Virus record (IMG/VR): IMGVR_UViG_3300048011_000266
Location: 1 to 23,001 of that record
DNA from: a virus
DNA length: 23,001 nt
Strand: one strand, 5' to 3'
Below, in pieces: positions 14,661 to 22,032 of the stretch. Positions within the stretch are counted from its first letter, which is position 1. Each line of letters begins with the position of its first letter. The translations under genes and the position numbers were made by a program. Below the pieces are notes generated by a model. That model did not search any database, had not been told where the DNA came from, and saw nothing but the letters and a program-made list of their open reading frames with translations.

Positions 14661-16525
14661 TCTCTCATTCTGTCATAATCGCCTGTGTCTGGTGCTTCCA
14701 TCTGCTGTGGTTGGTTGCGCATTTGGAACTCTTCAAACTTTGCGCCTATTTGTTCGATAAATGCCTTGGCAGGTTCTATGAACTGCTCGCCATAATCTTT
14801 TTCAACCATAGTTAATACTGCTGTTTCGCCTTTTGGAAATTCACCCGTTTCTCTATCAAAGTAACTAAGAATAAACTCGCCTAATGGTGTCTTTTGTTCT
14901 TTTTCTTCGTGACCGTCATCTTTACTAATTGCGCCATCTTTATCGATCTTAACGTCCATAGTGTCGTCATCTTCGTCTTGATTAAAATCGTGTGCATCAA
15001 TATACTGCATTACAGGATATAATGTGTTTACAATTTGATTACCAAAGCGAGCATTTTTACCTGACCCCGGCTGAGTTTCTAATTTCTTTGCTTCGCCACG
15101 TAATGTCATCATGTCATCAATTGCTGCTTTGAAGTTTTTATCAATGCCTTGAAATCCATTTGTATTTGATTCGATCCATGTATATACATCCCATGTATCA
15201 CTAACATATTCGTTTGCTAAGTTACCGTCGTACTCGCCATCGCCTGTTTCAATCTTTTTGCCTTTGCCGCGTAATACGCCTAGCGCATCACTTGCATCTT
15301 TGCTAGTTTTAATATATGCTTCTTGTACATCGTCCTCGTTTGTGTCACATTCGCAAGGTGCGCAATTACATTCTTCGCACTCTTTAGCTTCTGCAAACTG
15401 ACCCATCATTTCTTCAAAGCCTTGCTCTAGTGCAATCTCTTCTGGCACACATTTGTTTACACGCTTGCCTTTGTTCTTACCTGTGCCAGCTTGTGTGCCA
15501 GCTTTTTTATAACCATCCCAGCACTTGTCTGGTCCTGCTACTTCTTCTAAGTCGTCCGGGCCTAGTTCTTGTGCCTTTGTTGCTTCGCTTACTAGTTTAT
15601 AAATGTATGGGAATACATCTGCTAGTTCTTCATTAAACTGTTTGATAGTTAGTTGGTCAATCCAATTCTCTGCAACATCACTTGGAACATCTTCCAACAT
15701 CGGCTTTTCAAATGCAGCAAATGTTTCTGCATAGTAAGCTGGCTTCTGAAGGCTCTCAATTGTTTTCTTAACTGTAGCAATACGTTCTTTAACAACATCT
15801 ACATATCCTGCTAGACTTTCTGCCATCACAGCTGAACGGCCCATGTAGTTTTTAAACTTACGTAGTTTGCCCATTTCTTCTGACAACCCTATAATGTGTT
15901 TGCCAAAATCATCATAAGCGTTTCCGCCTTCAGCAACATGTCTTGCCATTGCTCTTGCACCACTTAGGTGTTTGAATGGATAACGGAATCTTTCGCCGTC
16001 GGCACTTTCAATATAAATTTTACCAATTTTTTGTGTGCGTCCTGTTGCACTTTCTTGGTTAATACTTTCTGTGTGTTTAACCACAATACGTGCTTCGCCT
16101 ACTTTTTGATAGCTAATACGGCTAGTGCCATAAAGTTTTGATTCTGTCATTTGTCCGTCCTCAGGGGGTTTCGCTAAGAATTTATAATCTCTTTTTGTTA
16201 AATTTGACTTTGTAATATCTCTTACGCTGTAATCCAGCATACGCTTTTTACTAAACACACGCAGTTCTTTTAAGAAGTCATACCACGCATCTTGCGTCAT
16301 TTCGTCTTGATCTTCCATAAAGTCTTTACTGTATATAACAGTTAAGCCTTCATCTTCGTCTAAGCTTAAACTTACTTTGCCTAACCCATTATAATCAAAA
16401 TCAAAGAAACGAGCCATACTCGGCTCATTAGTAACTGTTCCAGTCTCGTCACCTATTGTAACTTCTGGAAAACGTCCTCTTATCTTGTTAAAAAGGTCTT
16501 CGCCTATTTTGTCAAATTCTTGCAT
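14642..16525 (-). CDS. large probable virion protein with cysteine motifs
   Basis: The 627-residue protein has no named function. It lies between gp17 and gp32 and is probably a head or virion component, as similar large acidic proteins in marine T4-like phages are. Visible features are a CWDGYKK motif at 335-341 paired with NKC at 357-359, a cysteine cluster C383, C386, C388, C391, C393, and an internal duplication: LRGKGKKIET near 418 and LRGEAKKLET near 475, each followed by a matching aromatic V-x-x-[WY]-I-[ED] segment. The tail is acidic and ends MRELAGLR. The ATG at 16525 is four bases after GATAAATA and lacks a Shine-Dalgarno sequence. No enzyme motif was seen. Confidence 0.75.
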   Translation of the reverse strand: MQEFDKIGEDLFNKIRGRFPEVTIGDETGTVTNEPSMARFFDFDYNGLGKVSLSLDEDEGLTVIYSKDFMEDQDEMTQDAWYDFLKELRVFSKKRMLDYSVRDITKSNLTKRDYKFLAKPPEDGQMTESKLYGTSRISYQKVGEARIVVKHTESINQESATGRTQKIGKIYIESADGERFRYPFKHLSGARAMARHVAEGGNAYDDFGKHIIGLSEEMGKLRKFKNYMGRSAVMAESLAGYVDVVKERIATVKKTIESLQKPAYYAETFAAFEKPMLEDVPSDVAENWIDQLTIKQFNEELADVFPYIYKLVSEATKAQELGPDDLEEVAGPDKCWDGYKKAGTQAGTGKNKGKRVNKCVPEEIALEQGFEEMMGQFAEAKECEECNCAPCECDTNEDDVQEAYIKTSKDASDALGVLRGKGKKIETGDGEYDGNLANEYVSDTWDVYTWIESNTNGFQGIDKNFKAAIDDMMTLRGEAKKLETQPGSGKNARFGNQIVNTLYPVMQYIDAHDFNQDEDDDTMDVKIDKDGAISKDDGHEEKEQKTPLGEFILSYFDRETGEFPKGETAVLTMVEKDYGEQFIEPAKAFIEQIGAKFEEFQMRNQPQQMEAPDTGDYDRMRELAGLR

Positions 16526-16529
16526 AATG

Positions 16530-16537
16530 TATTTATC
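16530..16537 (-). promoter_or_regulatory. late promoter before the 627-residue gene
   Basis: GATAAATA on the minus strand, in the short gap after the gp17 stop, is a one-base variant of the T4 late word. It ends four bases before the ATG at 16525, so the transcript would begin at or inside the start codon. No Shine-Dalgarno sequence is visible. Confidence 0.65.
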
Positions 16538-16543
16538 AACTCG

Positions 16544-18124
16544 TTAATAGTTTGAACTTATAAAGATAGGCATAGGTGCTTCATAATCTTCCATATCTTC
16601 AGCTTGTGTAAATGTGTTATATATTCTAGGATCCCAATCTTTGAGTACTGCCATCATACGTAGTGCTAATAATGTTGCACTTACTAGGTCATCGCTCATT
16701 CCGCTTTTTGCCTGGAAACTGCTCCCGGTTGCGACATATCCTTTAAGTTCCGAAATCAGTGGTTTACTATGCAATGTCATTTTGTCGCCCTCGATCATAG
16801 TTTTAAGTCTACTACAGGCTGTAATTTTAGTACCATGTGTGGTGTTAAATCCTTTGCGGAACTTCCTTACGTGTCCTTTACGCATTGGTTCACTTACGAA
16901 TAGTCCCGGAATGTTTTCTTCACCAAAGTCATTAATAACAAGTAAGCATGCTTCGCCGATACCATTATTTTCAACACTCCAGTAGATACCATTAGTATTA
17001 TTGGTTTCTTGTTGCAAGTACTTGCATATATCTGCAAGTACTCTTATTTGTCCAGGTATTGCAGTTTGATTATGTTGCCACTCTGCTACTTGTTCGTAAC
17101 TAGGCAATTCAAATACCTGAATAGCAGCGTTGTCGCCACCGGTACCCATGCTAGGATCAAGTGCTACTGCATATGTATATTGCGGTGAAGGTTTTTTATA
17201 CCAGCGTGTTTGTCCCATATTAAGCACAGGACTTGCACCTTCCATAGTAGCAAGTTTAAGACTATTGATAAGTGTTTCATCAAATACTAGGAATTCGCAA
17301 CCATATTCTCGTCGAAACTTTTCTTCACCGATACGCCCAACTTCTTCTACTTTCCACGCTTCGTCACGATCCGGATGTTCATCCCATTGTGCAACAAAAC
17401 TATGAAAGCCGTTTGATCCTAGCTCCTGCTCATTGCCGTGTGCATCAAATTTGTCTTCGGCTTGTTTCCAGATAGTAGCAAATGTATCTTCATCACTGTT
17501 AGGTGTGCTTGTAATAATAGCACGGCCACCTGTTGCTAGTGTAGGTGATATCGAAGTCCAAAACTCTTCAGCGATGTTAGGTTGCACAAATGCAAACTCG
17601 TCACAGTATAGTAGCGAGATACTCATACCACGTCCTGTGTTGCCTGTTGTTGTTTGTGCTACAATACGTGAACCGTTTTCAAATTCAATTGATTGTTTGT
17701 TATAACTTGTAACACCTGCTCTAATATGATCAGGACAAGTTTCATACACAAAGCGTATACGTGACATAATCTCTTGCGCACCTGTGTATTTGTGTGCAGC
17801 AACTAGAATAGTTTGGTCTGGATTAAACATTGCATACCAAGCAAGATAGATACTAGCACATGTAGTCTTACCTGTTTGTCTAGGCATCATGTTAATGTTA
17901 AAACGATAGTTGTGATAACTGTGCATCAACCGCAGCTGATATTCAAAAGGATCAAACAATAACTTGCCTTTTACAGGGTGTTGAATATATGCAAACTTGC
18001 GAGCAAAGTACAAATACCCCTCGTCAGGATCCATACATTTCATCAAGTCTTCAACTTGTTCATTTGTAAATGTTTCTTGTTTGTTAGCTTTCTTAATAAG
18101 AACGCCGTCTAATGATGCTGCCAT
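16544..18124 (-). CDS. 17: large terminase subunit, packaging ATPase and nuclease
   Basis: The 526-residue product is the gp17 motor (T4: 610 residues) that cuts concatemeric DNA and pumps it into the prohead. Walker A PRQTGKTT is at 81-88, Walker B with catalytic Glu LLYCDE at 171-176, and the coupling motif TSTPN at 205-209. The nuclease domain follows with ALDPSMGTGGDNAAI, WSVENNGIGE and SGMSDDLVSA supplying the acidic triad. I chose the ATG at 18124; the frame stays open to 18178, but that extension would translate through the terminator hairpin at 18142-18165. No Shine-Dalgarno sequence precedes it; AGTAAATA ends four bases upstream of the ATG. Confidence 0.96.
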   Translation of the reverse strand: MAASLDGVLIKKANKQETFTNEQVEDLMKCMDPDEGYLYFARKFAYIQHPVKGKLLFDPFEYQLRLMHSYHNYRFNINMMPRQTGKTTCASIYLAWYAMFNPDQTILVAAHKYTGAQEIMSRIRFVYETCPDHIRAGVTSYNKQSIEFENGSRIVAQTTTGNTGRGMSISLLYCDEFAFVQPNIAEEFWTSISPTLATGGRAIITSTPNSDEDTFATIWKQAEDKFDAHGNEQELGSNGFHSFVAQWDEHPDRDEAWKVEEVGRIGEEKFRREYGCEFLVFDETLINSLKLATMEGASPVLNMGQTRWYKKPSPQYTYAVALDPSMGTGGDNAAIQVFELPSYEQVAEWQHNQTAIPGQIRVLADICKYLQQETNNTNGIYWSVENNGIGEACLLVINDFGEENIPGLFVSEPMRKGHVRKFRKGFNTTHGTKITACSRLKTMIEGDKMTLHSKPLISELKGYVATGSSFQAKSGMSDDLVSATLLALRMMAVLKDWDPRIYNTFTQAEDMEDYEAPMPIFISSNY

Positions 18125-18128
18125 ATTG

Positions 18129-18136
18129 TATTTACT
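18129..18136 (-). promoter_or_regulatory. variant late promoter before gp17
   Basis: AGTAAATA on the minus strand matches six of eight positions of TATAAATA and lies four bases before the gp17 ATG, directly after the terminator T run. The spacing equals that of the exact words at 10235, 16530 and 21935, which is the main reason to report it. TAAATA words also occur inside genes, so on its own this one is weak. Confidence 0.45.
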
Positions 18137-18137
18137 C

Positions 18138-18165
18138 AAAAAAATAGAGCCCGAAGGCTCTATTT
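18138..18165 (-). terminator. intrinsic terminator with UUCG loop upstream of gp17
   Basis: A perfect 10-base-pair stem (AAATAGAGCC with GGCTCTATTT) closes a TTCG tetraloop on the minus strand and runs into seven consecutive T. The UUCG loop is an unusually stable cap. It ends transcription from the acidic-protein gene and separates it from gp17, which then needs its own promoter. Confidence 0.88.
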
Positions 18166-18184
18166 GGTGTAACCCCACCGTAGT

Positions 18185-18796
18185 TTATTTTTTCTTAAAT
18201 TGCGGAGGTACTTCACCTTTTTTAGGCTTTTTACCTTTTGCTAAATCGTTTTTACCTTTGCCATCTTCTGCGTAATCCGGAATACCGTTTTTGTTAGCAT
18301 CTGGCTTTTTCTTTTCTTGCAGTGCAGCCATTAGCGTTGCTTTAATTGCTTCAACAGCCATTGGATTGTCGCCGTCTTGTGTGGCAGCATATGCTTTCTT
18401 TTTGCGGTTTAAGTCGTTACCATCTGGAATAGCGTCACTCATGTCGCCGTATTCTGGATCTGGTTCGTTAGCGTAATCGCCTTCGACTTCAATTTCATCT
18501 TCTACTTCTTCCATCTCTGGTTCGTCTGCTGGAGCATCCATCATTGCTGACAGTCTTTCCATGTCCATACGTGGTGAAAGTGTTTTAGCACCAACTGGTT
18601 CTGCGCCACCCAGTCCTGCATTTTTCATCATGTCTAGCAAATCAGCTACATGTTCTTTACCACTTGCATTCATGCTAACATTTACTGTTACTGGATTGCC
18701 TTTGTCCATTTCTGGCGCTGGTAACGATGCAGGCATCTCTGTCATTCCACACTCTTCAATGTGATCCATTGATTCGATTAATTTTTTCATATCCAT
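18185..18796 (-). CDS. acidic protein with a calcium-loop-like motif, possible head component
   Basis: I do not know the function of this 203-residue protein. It begins MDMKKLIESMDHIEECGMTE and contains VTVNVSMNASGKEHVADLLD, a pattern I recall from uncharacterised marine phage proteins. A Met- and Glu-rich acidic middle follows. The last 40 residues carry DANKNGIPD at 166-174, a D-x-N-x-N-G-x-x-D loop like those that bind calcium in EF-hand and thrombospondin-type repeats, then a basic Lys-rich tail. AGGAGG at 18805-18810, eight bases before ATG 18796, lies in the end of the upstream gene. Charge pattern and position between terminase genes suit a scaffold or internal head protein. Confidence 0.72.
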   Translation of the reverse strand: MDMKKLIESMDHIEECGMTEMPASLPAPEMDKGNPVTVNVSMNASGKEHVADLLDMMKNAGLGGAEPVGAKTLSPRMDMERLSAMMDAPADEPEMEEVEDEIEVEGDYANEPDPEYGDMSDAIPDGNDLNRKKKAYAATQDGDNPMAVEAIKATLMAALQEKKKPDANKNGIPDYAEDGKGKNDLAKGKKPKKGEVPPQFKKK

Positions 18797-18800
18797 AATT

Positions 18801-19358
18801 TCAGCCTCCTACAACTGCTTTTGTATTTTCTGTGTCACCAATGTCTGACGACTCTCCAACTGGAGCGCCTTCCGCGCCACTGTGCTCATTTTCTTTACGA
18901 GCAGTTTCTAATTCTTTTAGTAAACTCATTACTCTTTCGCCTGCAACATCTTTCTGTGCAGTTTCGCCGCCCATGTCTTCTTTGGTCAACATTGCTTCGT
19001 ATGGAGCACTATCGTCTATTTCTTGATATTCTTCTCTAGGATCATTTGCATTACGTACAATAATATATGCTTGATCAATGCCGCAGCACTTGCCTACATA
19101 TTCTTGTAACACTTGACTAGTAGTTGGATATTCTAATTCTGTTTCAAAATATGTAACTTCCATATTTTGTAATTGTGGAAAGTCTAGTGGGCGTTCTTGT
19201 ATTGGTGTTTTCTTTCCTGATGTCATATTAGAAACTTTAAACTTTTTAAGTATTGTTTCTAGTGTGTCAGTAAACCCTTCGGGAAGAACTCCGGCGACTC
19301 CTATTTTAAATTCATAAGTCTTTTTAGACTCTGTTAGTAATTGTGTAAATGATCTCAT
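18801..19358 (-). CDS. probable internal head protein with capsid-targeting N-terminus
   Basis: The 185-residue protein begins MRSFTQLLTES. This aligns position by position with the capsid-targeting peptide of T4 internal proteins (MKTYQEFIAEA): basic, S/T, aromatic, two aliphatics, then Glu before a small residue. LLTE-S also fits the prohead protease gp21 rule, [L/I]-x-E followed by a small residue, so cleavage after E10 is predicted. The body YEFKIGVAGVLPEGFTDTLE, DFPQLQNMEVTYFETEL and DQAYIIVRNANDPR looks like a compact alpha/beta domain, ending in a flexible acidic tail. I do not recognise a catalytic motif. The ATG sits within a 14-base palindrome, and a late promoter is 28 bases upstream. 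Confidence 0.75.
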   Translation of the reverse strand: MRSFTQLLTESKKTYEFKIGVAGVLPEGFTDTLETILKKFKVSNMTSGKKTPIQERPLDFPQLQNMEVTYFETELEYPTTSQVLQEYVGKCCGIDQAYIIVRNANDPREEYQEIDDSAPYEAMLTKEDMGGETAQKDVAGERVMSLLKELETARKENEHSGAEGAPVGESSDIGDTENTKAVVGG

Positions 19359-19368
19359 TGCGCAATGA
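19355..19368 (-). promoter_or_regulatory. 14-base palindrome covering a start codon
   Basis: TCATTGCGCAATGA is a perfect palindrome that contains the ATG of the 185-residue gene. In mRNA it could fold into a five-base-pair stem with a GCGC loop that hides the start codon, or it could be a dimeric operator. The possible Shine-Dalgarno AGGG lies about 11 bases before the ATG. Function is not shown. Confidence 0.4.
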
Positions 19369-19385
19369 TCCCTGTTCTATATGTA

Positions 19386-19892
19386 TTATTTATCTTTATC
19401 CATGCCTTTGAGCTTTTCTAAAAGACTGTTTCTGTCTGTAACAACATAGCCGGCACCATTGACTATATCGCCATCATTAGGCCCGGCACTATCGTTATCC
19501 ATCTTTTGTTTTTTAAGTTGTAGTTCTACTACTTTTAATTTATTATTAAGTTTAGCAACTTTAGCATCTAAACTAGTTTTAAGCAATCCGCCGGCAGTTT
19601 CAAATACTCTGCCGCTGTAACGACTTTCAACATTCATACCTAGGTCCATTAAATCTTCATATGCTTGCATTGCTTTGTCTGCAACTTCATTAAGCTCGTC
19701 ATCGGCCATTTTGCCTAGGCCTTTTATAGCAGGCAATGCACTAGCAATTTTATCAAACTCTTCTATGTCACGGAATGTTTCAGCTACATTAGCCATTTCG
19801 TGTTTTGTTTGCTCTGCTTCTTGAACTTCTGCCTGTTCTATAATTTCTTTTGAATCAGGTAAATTTAGTAGGTCTTCTAATTTTTTTGTCAT
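19386..19892 (-). CDS. 16: small terminase subunit
   Basis: The 168-residue protein matches gp16 of T4-like phages (T4: 164 residues), the ring-forming partner that regulates the gp17 ATPase and nuclease and recognises the DNA to be packaged. It is helical throughout, with ADKAMQAYEDLMDLGMNVES near the centre, RYSGRVFETAGGLLKTSLDA at about 92-111 and the long coiled-coil KVAKLNNKLKVVELQLKK directly after. That RYxGR-to-coiled-coil order is the recognisable part in marine relatives. A GATAAATA word lies 26 bases upstream of the ATG at 19892. Two genes separate it from gp17 in the direction of transcription. Confidence 0.85.
   Translation of the reverse strand: MTKKLEDLLNLPDSKEIIEQAEVQEAEQTKHEMANVAETFRDIEEFDKIASALPAIKGLGKMADDELNEVADKAMQAYEDLMDLGMNVESRYSGRVFETAGGLLKTSLDAKVAKLNNKLKVVELQLKKQKMDNDSAGPNDGDIVNGAGYVVTDRNSLLEKLKGMDKDK
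19387..19394 (-). promoter_or_regulatory. late promoter overlapping the gp16 stop codon
   Basis: GATAAATA on the minus strand is formed by the last codons of gp16 (GAT AAA TAA) and reads into the following gap. It lies 28 bases before the ATG at 19358, giving a normal leader of about 20 bases for the probable internal head protein. Confidence 0.6.
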
Positions 19893-19918
19893 GGTTCCAT
19901 TCCATTATATGCTACTAT

Positions 19919-19926
19919 TATTTATC
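19919..19926 (-). promoter_or_regulatory. late promoter overlapping the gp4 stop codon
   Basis: GATAAATA on the minus strand overlaps the TAA of gp4 and lies 26 bases before the gp16 ATG. A TATAAT word a few bases downstream could also act as a host-type -10, but no good -35 accompanies it. Confidence 0.6.
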
Positions 19927-20359
19927 TTCTTCTGCCTGTATGGAAGATATCGTCTTCAGTAACTATACGGAATATTATGCCTTTTTGTTTACACCAGGCA
20001 CGGGCGGCTTCCCATTTGGCTTGATTGACAATCCAATGTGCTTGATTGTGTTTACTATTTCCTAAACGTTCTTTATGTGATTGATTAGCTGGTTTAACTT
20101 CGATGAGTTCTACACGTTTTTTAGTACTCTTATCTGCATAGGAAATAAAGAAGTCAGGTACATAAACGGTTTGTTTGCCAGTTAGCGGATTGCGGTAAGG
20201 TATACGCACAGCTTCACTTGCCCATTGTTCTATTGCAGGATGTTCGTCACAGAATTTCATAAAAGTAAATTCCCATCCTGAACGATAAGTAGGAGTTTTA
20301 GTTCCTATATATTTTTCTGGATTTTTTAGATTAAATTTACCTTGTGCAAATCTAGACAT
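19922..20359 (-). CDS. 4: head completion protein gp4, TnsA-like nuclease fold
   Basis: The 145-residue protein matches T4 gp4 (150 residues; also called gp50/gp65 region head completion protein), needed to finish DNA-filled heads before tails join. It begins MSRFAQGKFNLKNPEKYIGT, followed by YRSGWEFTFM at 25-34, then VPDFF at 67-71 and IEVK at 86-89. The PD followed by ExK is the PD-(D/E)xK nuclease signature with E30 as a possible further acidic ligand, as in TnsA-type endonucleases. That suggests trimming of DNA ends at the portal, an inference from fold. The ATG at 20359 is one base after the preceding stop. Confidence 0.9.
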   Translation of the reverse strand: MSRFAQGKFNLKNPEKYIGTKTPTYRSGWEFTFMKFCDEHPAIEQWASEAVRIPYRNPLTGKQTVYVPDFFISYADKSTKKRVELIEVKPANQSHKERLGNSKHNQAHWIVNQAKWEAARAWCKQKGIIFRIVTEDDIFHTGRRR

Positions 20360-20360
20360 A

Positions 20361-20702
20361 TCATATTACAACATTTCTTTGATCAAATAATTGTGTTTGT
20401 GATATTTCTTCCTTAAACCCTAAGACACTAGTTTTAGATCTATTGAAATTAAGAATCTGAGCAACAATTAAACTTAATTGTACTTCTGTAACGCCTTTAA
20501 GAGTATCAATTAATTCTTGCACATTTAAGTTATCTATTTTTGCCTGTTGTAATAACACACTAGCTGTATTAATAGCACTAACTTCTCCGAAACCTCTTTT
20601 AAGAAAGTAACCAATAACTGCATCTACTTCGCTGGGGTTATAACTAATTTCTAAATTATAAAAATTGTTAAAAAATTCTGTAGTAATATCTTTATTTTCC
20701 AT
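20361..20702 (-). CDS. small conserved phage protein, possibly baseplate-related
   Basis: The 113-residue protein is helical with no membrane segment. It contains VDAVIGYFLKRGFGEVSAIN, LLQQAKIDNLNVQELIDTLK and, near the end, LNFNRSKTSVLGFK. I recall small proteins of marine T4-like phages with the same order (FFxKRGF, LLDxLK, N-x-x-R-x-x-TS-x-LG). No function is known to me. It is placed directly between the tube-like protein and gp4, four bases after the former's stop, so it is probably a minor virion or assembly factor. Confidence 0.75.
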   Translation of the reverse strand: MENKDITTEFFNNFYNLEISYNPSEVDAVIGYFLKRGFGEVSAINTASVLLQQAKIDNLNVQELIDTLKGVTEVQLSLIVAQILNFNRSKTSVLGFKEEISQTQLFDQRNVVI

Positions 20703-20705
20703 AAT

Positions 20706-21929
20706 TTAATATCCTAAACTATTAAGTGCATTTGATGCAACTTGTGTTAATTTTTGATCACCGCTTGCAATTTTACTCGATATTTGCGAATCATATGCTG
20801 CCTTTTGCGAAGCAGAAGCATTATTATAGTCATTAACACTTACATTTGGTATTGCTCCACTGTTAATTAATGCAGGATTTACTTGATTTCTAATAGCAGG
20901 CGATAATAGTAAACTTTCAATTTGATTACTGGTTAACGATCTCGAATTAGTCGATGTAGATGTAACTGGCTGTTGTTGATTTTGCGGATCGGGCACTGGA
21001 AGTTTATTTTGTGATAAAACATTAGTTACCACTCCTCCAATAATACCAGATGCAACTTGTTTTAAAATATTTTTACTCGGACTGTTGCTATTGCCAAAAG
21101 CCTTGTTTAATAATGCACTTGTTCCTAACCCTACTAATGCTGGCAACAGTCCTTTTTCGCCGCCGTTAGGAATCATAGCATTGTCTATATAACCTAGTGG
21201 ACTCGGAGTTACATCATACCCGACACTCTGATCTGCAAATCCAGCTGGTGTATCAATAGCAACTGTTCCGCTAGTATACTGCACTGCTTCATATGCAACT
21301 GTAATAGTATTTTCGTTAAAATCTCCTGCAGCACTGTCAACGCCTCCGTGGTCCCATGCTGTTAGCAGGGGATTAACTAGTGTATATGCTACCCAATTTC
21401 TACGAGATAATTGATATATTGTAATATATTTAAAAAATGGATTTCGCTTGCCGTTGTCTAAACCATATGACGGAACTCTTGCAAAGTATTTGTCTCGGGC
21501 GCCATATGCGCTGTTAGCGCCATTAGTAACTTTGTTTGCATCTGTAAAATAATATCTGTAGTATTCTTCTAATAATGCTCTAGTTACACTGGTATTGTCA
21601 TCATGAAAAGCAATTCTACAGTCTTGATAATCGACTCTAGTTTGCACATTCTTCTTGCGATTATATTGTTGTTTGTTTTCTACACTTGCTCTAAAGCTAG
21701 GCAAGTCTGCACTTTTAACTAATACACCTAATTCTTTTTGAAATCTAAATACGTTTGAAGTTGCACTGTTTCCAATTTCTTCGTTGGGTTCAAATCTAAC
21801 ATGATACATATACTTTTGTTTTGGCGCAAAAGCAAAATTGTTTTGAGTATAGATTTGATTAGCGTGACGTGCATCACGCAAGTGTGTTTCGGATTCTAAA
21901 TTGAAGAGGAATGCATCTTTTAAACTCAT
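20706..21929 (-). CDS. tail-tube-fold structural protein with C-terminal extension
   Basis: The 407-residue protein appears to have a tail-tube-like domain in residues 1 to about 215: KYMYHVRFEPNEEIG, VLVKSADLPSFRASVENKQ, YNRKKNVQTRVDYQDCRIAF, HDDNTSVTRALLEEYYRYYF and YITIYQLSRRNW. This order (P-x-F strand, N-x-K/R-K, DD, YY-x-YY) is that of gp19/gp54/gp48 tube relatives. The C-terminal part has a Gly/Ala-rich hydrophobic stretch near 260-310 and then a Gln/Asn/Ser-rich tail, absent from gp19. A baseplate tube initiator like T4 gp54 is the best guess; a head-proximal tube terminator is another. The ATG at 21929 is five bases after GATAAATA and no Shine-Dalgarno sequence is seen. Confidence 0.72.
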   Translation of the reverse strand: MSLKDAFLFNLESETHLRDARHANQIYTQNNFAFAPKQKYMYHVRFEPNEEIGNSATSNVFRFQKELGVLVKSADLPSFRASVENKQQYNRKKNVQTRVDYQDCRIAFHDDNTSVTRALLEEYYRYYFTDANKVTNGANSAYGARDKYFARVPSYGLDNGKRNPFFKYITIYQLSRRNWVAYTLVNPLLTAWDHGGVDSAAGDFNENTITVAYEAVQYTSGTVAIDTPAGFADQSVGYDVTPSPLGYIDNAMIPNGGEKGLLPALVGLGTSALLNKAFGNSNSPSKNILKQVASGIIGGVVTNVLSQNKLPVPDPQNQQQPVTSTSTNSRSLTSNQIESLLLSPAIRNQVNPALINSGAIPNVSVNDYNNASASQKAAYDSQISSKIASGDQKLTQVASNALNSLGY

Positions 21930-21934
21930 ACTAA

Positions 21935-21942
21935 TATTTATC
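21935..21942 (-). promoter_or_regulatory. late promoter before the tube-like gene
   Basis: GATAAATA on the minus strand ends five bases before the ATG at 21929 and follows the terminator at 21965-21998. Predicted initiation about six bases after the word falls on the A of the start codon. Confidence 0.65.
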
Positions 21943-21964
21943 TTCGTATGTTAACCGTGTATAT

Positions 21965-21998
21965 AAAGAAAAGCGAAGATTGATCTAACAATCTCCGC
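21965..21998 (-). terminator. intrinsic terminator after the tail tube gene
   Basis: GCGGAGATTG pairs with CAATCTTCGC on the minus strand (ten pairs, one G-U) around a TTAGAT loop, followed by TTTTCTTT. It lies in the 103-base gap downstream of gp19 and ends that strongly expressed message. The remaining gap sequence is AT-rich and holds the next late promoter. Confidence 0.8.
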
Positions 21999-22032
21999 TC
22001 TCTATATAAAACACCAACCTTAACTAAGCGTA

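Noticed and set aside
16614-16985. Plus-strand 123-residue frame
   Set aside because: It is antisense to the gp17 nuclease domain with no independent support.
18125-18178. Longer gp17 start adding 18 residues
   Set aside because: The extension crosses a strong terminator hairpin, and family similarity begins near the inner ATG.
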